From Actinomycetales bacterium (GTDB lineage Bacteria > Actinomycetota > Actinomycetes > S36-B12), in contig JAFIHP010000373.1 of assembly GCA_017849335.1 (NCBI GenBank), positions 1-6,647 on the forward strand: a stretch of 6,647 nucleotides of DNA. Direction: 5' to 3'. Shown here piece after piece: positions 1-5,182 of the stretch. The position numbers were made by a program, and so were the translations under genes. The stretch's first letter is position 1; the number at the start of each line of letters is the position of its first letter. Below the pieces are notes generated by a model. It had not been told where the DNA came from, did no database searches, and saw nothing but the letters and a program-made list of their open reading frames with translations.

Positions 1-156
1 GCAAGGAACCGAGCAGCCTAGTTCGCAACTCACAAAACGGGCGAATTGGACAGTGTGCAAGAGCAGCAGTTCACCGTGTGCATGCCTCGAACCGATCGCG
101 CCCTGGGTCCAGGATCCGTGAGGGGAATCGAGTTTCGTCACCACCACGCAAAAGGT
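1..156. other. Unassigned non-coding stretch before the terminator
   Basis: I find no supportable gene here. The + frames are closed early (TAG at 19-21, TGA at 119-121) or have codon use unlike the genes downstream. Minus-strand starts either stop quickly or have no ribosome binding site. GC content is visibly lower than in the rest of the window. No tRNA T-arm, tmRNA 3' end, 5S rRNA or other recognisable RNA was found. It is most simply the 3' untranslated tail or spacer of something to the left, ending at the hairpin at 157-188. At most the first six codons (frame 1, up to TAG at 19-21) could be the tail of an upstream gene. Confidence 0.4.
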
Positions 157-188
157 CGAAGGGGCGCCCCGGTCGGGGCGCCCCTTCG
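157..188. terminator. Strong symmetrical stem-loop, probable bidirectional terminator
   Basis: The arms CGAAGGGGCGCCCC (157-170) and GGGGCGCCCCTTCG (175-188) pair perfectly over 14 bp around the four-base loop GGTC. On the + strand the stem is followed by TCGTTCC, a poor U-run. On the minus strand it is followed after three bases by TTTT (complement of 150-153). It could therefore act in both directions, and the leftward U-run is the better one. It separates whatever lies to the left from the redox cluster and makes read-through into that cluster unlikely. Confidence 0.8.
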
Positions 189-301
189 TCGTTCCGTGCT
201 GACGGTGGTCTCCTGCCGACTCGCGTGCGGCTCGATGCTCAGCGAACTCACAGCAACGACATAGGCGCAGCGGGGATTCCTCGAACCTTCCCCGAACATC
301 G
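189..301. other. Leader region upstream of the flavocytochrome gene
   Basis: There is no open frame with gene-like codon use here. The region must hold the promoter of the redox cluster if that cluster is transcribed from just upstream, but I see no convincing -35/-10 pair on the + strand. A short inverted repeat, GGGGA (272-276) with TCCCC (289-293), is present. On the minus strand there is an exact GGAAT-N18-GTT arrangement, listed separately. Confidence 0.4.
255..280 (-). promoter_or_regulatory. Possible SigR/SigH-like promoter pointing left
   Basis: Read on the minus strand, GGAAT (complement of 276-280) is followed after exactly 18 bases by GTT (complement of 255-257). This matches the GGAAT-N18-GTT consensus known for SigR-type oxidative-stress sigma factors of actinomycetes. 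Transcription would start near 245-250, run left and meet the hairpin at 157-188, giving a short RNA of roughly 90-100 bases with no evident reading frame. The match is only eight fixed bases, so chance is a real alternative. Confidence 0.25.
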
Positions 302-316
302 GTGATCGACGATCAC
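302..316. promoter_or_regulatory. Palindrome at the start of the flavocytochrome gene, possible operator
   Basis: GTGATC-GAC-GATCAC is a perfect inverted repeat with 6-bp arms and a 3-bp spacer. It ends three bases before the ATG at 320. It lies where a ribosome binding site would be expected, and no purine-rich site is seen there. It could bind a dimeric repressor, form a small mRNA hairpin limiting translation, or be coincidental coding sequence if GTG 302 is the true start. Confidence 0.3.
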
Positions 317-319
317 GCC

Positions 320-1699
320 ATGACCACGATCGAGTCCCGCCCGCGGACCGCAACCGTCGCGGCGCCGCAGACCAGCAGGCGCCAGCCCCCTCGCCGGGTC
401 GGCGACGCTGCGGCGCTGGTGGCCGGTGTCGGCGCCGGGATCACCGTCGCCGTGACGATCCCGGCGATCATCGCGCTGTCCTGGTCCGCGCCCGGCGCGC
501 TCGCGTCCGCCCTCGGCATCGTCACCGCGATGCTCGGCACGTACGCCGCGCTCCTGTCGATCCTGCTCATGGCGCGACTGCCGTTCCTCGAGCACGAGGT
601 CGGCCAGGACCGGCTCGTCGCGTGGCACCGCACCCTCGGGCCGTCGACGCTGCTGCTGATCGTCGCCCATGTCGTACTGACGACGTGGGGATACGCCCAG
701 CAGGTCAACGCGACCTGGCTGTCGGAGCTCGTCTCCCTGACGTTCGACACCGCGTGGATGCTTCCGGCGATGGCGGCGACGCTGATCATGGTCGGCCTCG
801 GGGTCATGTCCTGGCGACGGATCCGCAACCGCATGCGGTACGAGACCTGGCACATCGCTCACCTGTACTTCTACCTCGCCATCGCGCTCGCGTTCGGCCA
901 CCAGATCGAGTCCGGTTCGGTGTTCTTCGACGCGCCGTTCGCCCGCGCCTGGTGGATCGGGCTGTACGCCGCCGTGGCCGCCGCCGTCCTCGTCTTCCGC
1001 TTCGGCGCCCCGATCCGGCAGTCGCTGCGCCACCGCCTCACGGTCCGGTCGGTCGATCGCGCCGACCACGACGCCGTCCACGTCCACTTCCGCGGGCATG
1101 ACCTCGATCGCCTGCACGCCGCCGGCGGCCAGTGGTTCTCCTTCCGGTTCGGCACCCGCCGCTGGTGGTGGCAGGGCCACCCGTACTCGCTGTCAGCCGG
1201 GCCGACGTCGACGTCGTTGCGCATCACCGTTCGCGACCTCGGCGACCAGTCCGGGGCCCTGCTCTCCCTGCGACCGGGCACGCCGGTCTTCATCGAGGGC
1301 CCGTACGGCGCGATGCGGATGGACACCCGCACGACCGACCACGTCGTGCTGGTCGCGGCCGGCGTCGGGATCACCCCGATGCGCGCACTGCTGGACGAGC
1401 TCCCGCCCGGCGTGCTGGCGGACGTGATCTACCGCGTGTCCGCCGAGCCGGCACTCCTCGTCGACGAGCTGCGCGCAATCGAGGCCGCATCGCGCGGCCA
1501 GGTCCGCGTCCAGGTGCTCGCCGGCACCCGCCGCCAGTGGCCGATGACCCCCGACCTGCTGACCCAGCTCGTCCCCGGCATCGCGAACGCGGATGTGTAT
1601 GCCTGCGGCCCGAGCGGGTTCACCGACTCCGTCCATGCGGCTGCACGGCAGGCCGGCGTGCGGGCTGACGCCTGCCACCACGAGCTGTTCGAGTTCTGA
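320..1699 (+). CDS. Ferric-reductase-like transmembrane flavocytochrome (FAD/NAD(P)H oxidoreductase)
   Basis: Membrane electron-transfer protein of about 459 residues that should carry electrons from cytosolic NAD(P)H through FAD and two b hemes across the membrane. From ATG 320, six hydrophobic segments fall at about residues 32-54, 59-84, 104-125, 144-162, 177-194 and 210-228 (ferric-reductase-like domain). Probable heme ligands are the pairs H103/H117 and H181/H194. The C-terminal half is a ferredoxin-reductase-type module: HPYSLSA (287-293) fits FAD binding, VAAGVGITPM (345-354) and YACGP (427-431) fit NAD(P)H binding, and it ends in LFEF. GTG 302 is an alternative in-frame start, six codons longer. 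Neither start has a clear ribosome binding site, so leaderless translation is possible; I prefer ATG. The FMN-carrier genes follow after 11 bp, so the likely electron acceptors are those proteins rather than iron itself. Family assignment is firm, physiological acceptor inferred. Confidence 0.92.
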   Translation: MTTIESRPRTATVAAPQTSRRQPPRRVGDAAALVAGVGAGITVAVTIPAIIALSWSAPGALASALGIVTAMLGTYAALLSILLMARLPFLEHEVGQDRLVAWHRTLGPSTLLLIVAHVVLTTWGYAQQVNATWLSELVSLTFDTAWMLPAMAATLIMVGLGVMSWRRIRNRMRYETWHIAHLYFYLAIALAFGHQIESGSVFFDAPFARAWWIGLYAAVAAAVLVFRFGAPIRQSLRHRLTVRSVDRADHDAVHVHFRGHDLDRLHAAGGQWFSFRFGTRRWWWQGHPYSLSAGPTSTSLRITVRDLGDQSGALLSLRPGTPVFIEGPYGAMRMDTRTTDHVVLVAAGVGITPMRALLDELPPGVLADVIYRVSAEPALLVDELRAIEAASRGQVRVQVLAGTRRQWPMTPDLLTQLVPGIANADVYACGPSGFTDSVHAAARQAGVRADACHHELFEF

Positions 1700-1704
1700 G
1701 AGGA
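1700..1704 (+). promoter_or_regulatory. Ribosome binding site deciding the start at 1711
   Basis: GAGGA sits six bases before ATG 1711 but directly touches the in-frame ATG at 1705. Spacing therefore favours 1711 as the start of the first FMN-binding protein. Confidence 0.6.
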
Positions 1705-1710
1705 ATGACG

Positions 1711-2190
1711 ATGAAGAGAGCGATCCTGGTCGGCGCAGGAACGGTTGCCGGCGTGGCCGCCGTCCTGGGCTACCACCCCGGCACGCTGTTCACGCCGGCG
1801 TCGGCCCTGGCCGTCGGCACGACAGCAGCCGAGGCGGGCACGTCCGCCACGTCTGCGAGCACGAGCTCCGCGAGCACGACGAGCTCCGCGAGCACGACGA
1901 GCTCCTCGGCGAGCCAGACCTACACCGGGGACGCGGTGCAGACGCGTTATGGAACCGTGCAGGTGCAGGCCACCGTGAGCGGGTCGACGATCACCGACGT
2001 GACGGCGATCGCCAGCCCCAACGGTGACCACGAGTCGGCACAGATCAGCGCGTACGCGATCCCGCAGCTGCAGAAGCAGGCAGTCGCGGCGCAGTCCGCG
2101 TCCATCAGCGGGGTCTCCGGTGCGTCCTACACGTCTCAGGGCTTCGAGCAGAGCCTGCAGTCCGCCCTCGCCCAGGCGGGCCTGGCATGA
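1711..2190 (+). CDS. Exported FMN-binding domain protein, copy 1 (probable covalent flavin carrier)
   Basis: Small extracytoplasmic redox carrier of 159 residues, expected to hold FMN covalently and accept electrons from the flavocytochrome encoded just upstream. The N-terminus is a Lys/Arg start with a hydrophobic stretch (about 4-20), then ASALA near 31-35, which may be a signal peptidase site; an uncleaved anchor is also possible. There is no lipobox Cys. Residues about 42-70 form a Ser/Thr/Ala-rich linker encoded by 18-bp repeats. The FMN-binding domain (FMN_bind type) fills the remainder from TYTG, with SGASYTS at 136-142. By comparison with NqrC/RnfG-type motifs the FMN acceptor would be Ser139, where Thr is more usual. 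The TGA lies inside an ATGA, a relic-like coupling site. The protein has no Cys and no heme motif. It is closely related to the next gene. An ATG at 1705 would add two residues. Confidence 0.88.
   Translation: MKRAILVGAGTVAGVAAVLGYHPGTLFTPASALAVGTTAAEAGTSATSASTSSASTTSSASTTSSSASQTYTGDAVQTRYGTVQVQATVSGSTITDVTAIASPNGDHESAQISAYAIPQLQKQAVAAQSASISGVSGASYTSQGFEQSLQSALAQAGLA
1861..1905 (+). repeat. 18-bp tandem repeat coding a TSSAST linker
   Basis: ACGAGCTCCGCGAGCACG occurs at 1861-1878 and again at 1879-1896, followed by a partial third copy ACGAGCTCC at 1897-1905. It is in frame and encodes two TSSAST units plus TSS. It lies in the flexible linker between the membrane-proximal N-terminus and the FMN domain, so unit number could vary without breaking the protein. 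Confidence 0.85.
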
Positions 2191-2234
2191 GCCGGCGAGG
2201 AACGGCGAGGAACGGCGCGATCGGTGAGCCGGCG
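2188..2234 (+). repeat. Direct repeats around the junction of the two FMN-binding genes
   Basis: TGAGCCGGCG occurs at 2188-2197 and again at 2225-2234, 37 bases apart. Between and partly overlapping them, GGCGAGGAAC is present twice in tandem (2194-2203 and 2204-2213), giving two GAGGAA ribosome-binding cores at 2197-2202 and 2207-2212. The second core is 11 bases before GTG 2224. The first TGAGCCGGCG belongs to an ATGAGCC overlapping the stop of copy 1; the second belongs to the GTGAGCC that starts copy 2. Confidence 0.8.
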
Positions 2235-2595
2235 TGCCGCGGGCGCTGCGGTGGTCGGCGCGGTCGTCGCCACCGTGAGCTCAGCCGTGTTCACCACGCC
2301 CGCCGAGGCCGCCACGGCGCACACGTACCGGGGGACGACCGCGCAGACGCCCTACGGGCCGGTCGCCGTGTCGATCCGCGTCGTCGGCTCGAAGGTCACC
2401 AAGGTGACCGCCACGACATACCCACGCTCGGACTCGCACTCGGCGCGCATCAGCGCGTACGCGGTGCCCCGCCTGCAGCAGCAGGCGCTGGCGGCGCAGT
2501 CCGCGTCCATTAGCGGGGTGTCGGGGGCGTCCTACACGTCCGCCGCATTCGAGCGGAGCCTGCAGTCGGCCCTCGCGAAGGCGGGGCTGGCATGA
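2224..2595 (+). CDS. Exported FMN-binding domain protein, copy 2 (probable covalent flavin carrier)
   Basis: A 123-residue paralogue of the preceding protein without its Ser/Thr linker. The N-terminus SRR, then a hydrophobic stretch (about 5-22) and TPAEA-A near 26-31, looks like a cleavable signal peptide; the Arg pair makes a Tat-like signal conceivable but the rest of a Tat motif is not evident. The FMN-binding domain runs from TYRG (about 35) to the end, with SGASYTS at 100-106 and Ser103 as the predicted FMN acceptor. The last 48 residues share 40 identities with copy 1. GTG 2224 is the first start in this frame after the stop of copy 1, because both genes are in the same frame, and it has a GAGGAA 11 bases upstream. 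Its stop overlaps the ApbE start (ATGA at 2592-2595). Role inferred: second flavin carrier in the same electron-transfer chain. Confidence 0.87.
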   Translation: MSRRAAGAAVVGAVVATVSSAVFTTPAEAATAHTYRGTTAQTPYGPVAVSIRVVGSKVTKVTATTYPRSDSHSARISAYAVPRLQQQALAAQSASISGVSGASYTSAAFERSLQSALAKAGLA

Positions 2596-3377
2596 CCACG
2601 TGGCGACGCTATGTCCACCACGAGCACGTGTGGGCGACAGTCGTGACCTTCGACGTGCGGGCACCGCAGATCAGTGAGTCGGACGTCCGCGAGGCCTGCG
2701 CCGCAGCGGCCCGCGAGCTGCACCGGATCGACGAGTGGCTGTCGCCGTTCCGGTCCGACTCCGAGGTCAGTGCCATCCGACGCGGCGAGCTGTCCGCCGT
2801 CGACGTGTCCGCTCCCGTCGCGGAGGTCCTGGCCGGGTGCGCCGCCGTCACGACCCAGTCCGGCGGTGCCTTCGACCCCTGGGCGGCTCCGGGCGGGTTC
2901 GACCCGTCGGGCTACGTCAAGGGGTGGGGTGCCGACCGCGCCGCCGCGATCCTGGTCGGTCACGGGTTCGCGAACGTGTCCGTCAACGCGGCCGGTGACG
3001 TCACCTGCCGTGGACGGTCGGACGCCGAGCGCGAAGGCTGGCGCATCGGGATCGCCGACCCGGCGGACCCCAACCGCATCCTCGGCGCGGTCGAGGTGTG
3101 CGATGCACACCTGGCGACGTCGGGCCGGTACGAGCAGGGCGACCACATCGTCGACCCGGCGACCGGTCGACGGGCCGTGTCGGTCGACTCGGCCACGGTC
3201 CTCGCCCGCGACGGCGGACAGGCCGACGCCTGGGCGACCGCGCTCCTCGTCCGGGGTCCGGCCGGCCTGCCTCTCATCACCCCGGACAGCGGCCTGAGCG
3301 CCATGGTCGTCAGCAGCGGATACGCCTGGGTGCAGGGAGAAGCGTTCGCGCGGGATCGCCTGGTGGCCGCCGGCTAG
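2592..3377 (+). CDS. apbE: FAD:protein FMN transferase (ApbE family)
   Basis: Transfers the FMN part of FAD onto a Thr or Ser of target proteins through a phosphoester bond, using Mg2+; the two preceding proteins are the obvious substrates. At 261 residues it is at the short end of the family. Visible motifs in order are FDPSGYVKGWGAD (103-115, the conserved Lys being K110), NAAGD (132-136), ATSGRYEQGDHIVDPATGR (175-193) and QADAWAT (210-216), where D212 and T216 match the metal-binding Asp and Thr. These point to a working transferase. No signal peptide, lipobox or membrane segment is seen at the N-terminus (MTTWRRYVHHEH), so a cytosolic location is predicted, unlike many exported ApbE lipoproteins. 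The ATG overlaps the stop of the preceding gene by four bases, so translation is probably coupled. Confidence 0.93.
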   Translation: MTTWRRYVHHEHVWATVVTFDVRAPQISESDVREACAAAARELHRIDEWLSPFRSDSEVSAIRRGELSAVDVSAPVAEVLAGCAAVTTQSGGAFDPWAAPGGFDPSGYVKGWGADRAAAILVGHGFANVSVNAAGDVTCRGRSDAEREGWRIGIADPADPNRILGAVEVCDAHLATSGRYEQGDHIVDPATGRRAVSVDSATVLARDGGQADAWATALLVRGPAGLPLITPDSGLSAMVVSSGYAWVQGEAFARDRLVAAG

Positions 3378-3384
3378 GGAGCCG

Positions 3385-3405
3385 GGGTCCGCGTCGACGC
3401 GACCC
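3385..3405. terminator. Bulged hairpin between apbE and the ABC genes, possible weak terminator
   Basis: GGGT (3385-3388) pairs with ACCC (3402-3405), and CGCG (3390-3393) pairs with CGCG (3398-3401), with one bulged C and a TCGA loop; the core CGCGTCGACGCG is a 12-bp palindrome. There is no U-run after it. It could attenuate transcription between the redox cluster and the exporter genes, or act as a protein site. It lies in the only intergenic gap (56 bp) between the two gene groups. Confidence 0.3.
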
Positions 3406-3420
3406 GAGCCCTCGCGGGTG

Positions 3421-3427
3421 GTAGGAA
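3421..3427 (+). promoter_or_regulatory. Ribosome binding site of the first ABC gene
   Basis: GTAGGAA lies with its AGGA core seven bases before ATG 3434, a good spacing, which fixes this start. Confidence 0.6.
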
Positions 3428-3433
3428 CGGCGC

Positions 3434-5182
3434 ATGCGCGCCGCCCGCAGGATCCTGTCGCTGTACCGGCCCTACCGTGGACGGCTGATCCTGTCCCAGG
3501 TCCTGCTGATGCTCTCGGCCATCTGCACGCTCGGCACGGCAGCCCTCAACGAACGCCTGGTCAACGACGGTCTGCTCACCGGTGACACCGGCGTCATCGT
3601 GGACACCGGAATCTGGATGGCGGTCCTCGGGATCGCCGCCGGCATCCTGCTGGCCGGCGTGGCCGTGCTCGCCGTCTTCTTCTCGCAGGGGACGGCATAC
3701 GCCCTCCGGACCCGGGCCTACGCGCGCATCCAGGACTTCTCGTTCGGCAACTTCGACCGGATGCGTACGGGGAACCTGCTCGTACGCCTGAGCTCCGACG
3801 TGACCAACGTCGCGAACGCCGTCCTCTTCGGCGTCCTGCTCCTGCTCTACGCACCGTTCATGCTGATCGTCTCGATCGGATTGGCACTCATGACGTCGCC
3901 AGGGCTGGTCTGGATCCTCGTCGTGGTCGCCGTCGCTGTCGTCATCGCGGCCCTCCTGCTCATCCCGCCGATGGAACGCGCCTACTCCGAGCGCCAGCAC
4001 CGTCTCGACGACGTCAACAACACCATGCAGGAGAACCTCGCGGGGGTACGCGTGGTCAAGGCGTTCGGTCGCGAGCAGTCGGAGACCGACCGGTTCGCCG
4101 AACGGACAGACGCACTCCGCCGGCCCGCGTTCGCCGCCGCCTTCCGGGTCGCGCTTCTGACGCCCGTGATGAACACGCTGACGCAGCTCGGGATCGCGGT
4201 GGCCCTGCTCGTCGGCGGCCAGAAGGTCGTGGCTGCGGACGGCACCACCATCGGCCAGGTCACGGCCTTCACCCAGTACCTGAGCCTGGTCGTCGTCCCC
4301 CTCGCGCTGGCGGCGCTGATCGCTCCCTACCTCCTCCGCGGTGCCACGTCGGCCGGGCGGATCTTCGAGATCATCGACACCGAACCCACCCTGCCGGCCG
4401 GCGGCAGCACGACGCTCGATCACACCGGCGGGGCCCGGATCACGTTCGAGAACGTCAGCTTCTCCTTCGACGCCGACCCGTCATCCGACGTCCTGCGCGG
4501 GATCGACCTCGAGATCGAGGCCGGACAGACGGTCGGGATCCTCGGCGCGACCGGCGCCGGCAAGACGGCACTCGTCGGCCTCATCCCGCGCTACTACGAC
4601 GTCCGCACGGGACGAGTCACCATCGACGGCGTCGACGTCCGCGAGCTCGACCTGTCAGACCTGCGGGGTCTGGTCGGCACCGCACTGCAGGAAGCCGTCC
4701 TGTTCCAGGGCACCGTCCGTGAGAACGTCCGCTTCGCCGAGCCGGACGCCGCCGACGACCGCATCATGCAGGCGGCCCGCGCCGCGGACGCGTTCGACTT
4801 CGTCGAGGCCCTCCCCGAACGCTGGGACGCCCCGGTGTCCCGACGGGGCTACAACTTCAGCGGCGGACAGCGGCAGCGCCTCTCGATGGCACGGGCGCTC
4901 GTCCCGAGGCCCCGCGTTCTCATCCTCGACGACTCGACGAGCGCCCTCGATGTCGCGACCGAGACGCGAGTCCAGGCGGCCATCCCGCACGACGCCGAAG
5001 GCGCGACCGTCATCTACGTCGCCCAGCGGATCAGCGCCGTCATCGACCTCGACCGCATCGTGCTCCTGGACGGCGGACGAATCGTCGACACCGGCACGCA
5101 CGAGGACCTGCTCGGCCGTAGTGAGCTCTACCGGGAGATCTACACCTCCCAACTGGGCCCCGTGGAAGGGCGGTCGTCATGA
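3434..5182 (+). CDS. ABC exporter half-transporter, subunit with degenerate ATP site
   Basis: A 582-residue half-transporter with a six-helix membrane domain (about residues 15-310) and a C-terminal ATPase domain (about 335-575), type IV exporter fold. ENLAGVRVVKAFGRE near 199-213 is the conserved cytoplasmic coupling segment. ATPase motifs: Walker A GATGAGKT (371-378), Q-loop Q419, signature FSGGQ (475-479) and Walker B ending ILDDSTSALD (497-506). Asp500 stands where the catalytic Glu is expected, and Gln531 (VAQR) replaces the H-loop His. This E-to-D and H-to-Q pair is known from the degenerate-site subunits of heterodimeric exporters such as TM287/288 and, in part, BmrC and LmrC. The second subunit follows with an ATGA overlap, supporting an obligate heterodimer. 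Substrate is unknown; multidrug or lipid export is typical of relatives. Whether it is co-transcribed with the redox cluster is unclear. Confidence 0.93.
   Translation: MRAARRILSLYRPYRGRLILSQVLLMLSAICTLGTAALNERLVNDGLLTGDTGVIVDTGIWMAVLGIAAGILLAGVAVLAVFFSQGTAYALRTRAYARIQDFSFGNFDRMRTGNLLVRLSSDVTNVANAVLFGVLLLLYAPFMLIVSIGLALMTSPGLVWILVVVAVAVVIAALLLIPPMERAYSERQHRLDDVNNTMQENLAGVRVVKAFGREQSETDRFAERTDALRRPAFAAAFRVALLTPVMNTLTQLGIAVALLVGGQKVVAADGTTIGQVTAFTQYLSLVVVPLALAALIAPYLLRGATSAGRIFEIIDTEPTLPAGGSTTLDHTGGARITFENVSFSFDADPSSDVLRGIDLEIEAGQTVGILGATGAGKTALVGLIPRYYDVRTGRVTIDGVDVRELDLSDLRGLVGTALQEAVLFQGTVRENVRFAEPDAADDRIMQAARAADAFDFVEALPERWDAPVSRRGYNFSGGQRQRLSMARALVPRPRVLILDDSTSALDVATETRVQAAIPHDAEGATVIYVAQRISAVIDLDRIVLLDGGRIVDTGTHEDLLGRSELYREIYTSQLGPVEGRSS

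Noticed and set aside
1..156. tRNA, tmRNA end or other structured RNA
   Set aside because: TCGAACC near 87 resembles a reversed T-loop, but its flanks do not form a T-stem and no acceptor or anticodon arms can be drawn. No tmRNA or 5S rRNA landmarks are present.
248..1180. Long minus-strand open frame opposite the flavocytochrome gene
   Set aside because: It is a shadow of a GC-biased gene: the translation is low-complexity, rich in Arg, Gly, Asp and Glu with no recognisable motif, while the + strand frame has clear domain motifs.
2188..2234. Target-site duplication left by an insertion sequence
   Set aside because: The 10-bp repeats enclose only 27 bases with no element remnant, and they coincide with start-codon sequence, so local slippage or duplication is the simpler reading.
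2187..2513. ATG 2187 frame as the real gene after the first FMN carrier
   Set aside because: It overlaps the stop like a coupled start, but its translation is Arg/Gly-rich with no motif, whereas the frame from GTG 2224 gives a signal peptide and a clear FMN-binding domain.
3374..4423. Minus-strand open frame of 349 codons opposite the first ABC gene
   Set aside because: The composition is dominated by Asp, Glu, Gly, Arg and Gln without any domain signature, and the + strand frame is an unmistakable ABC transporter.
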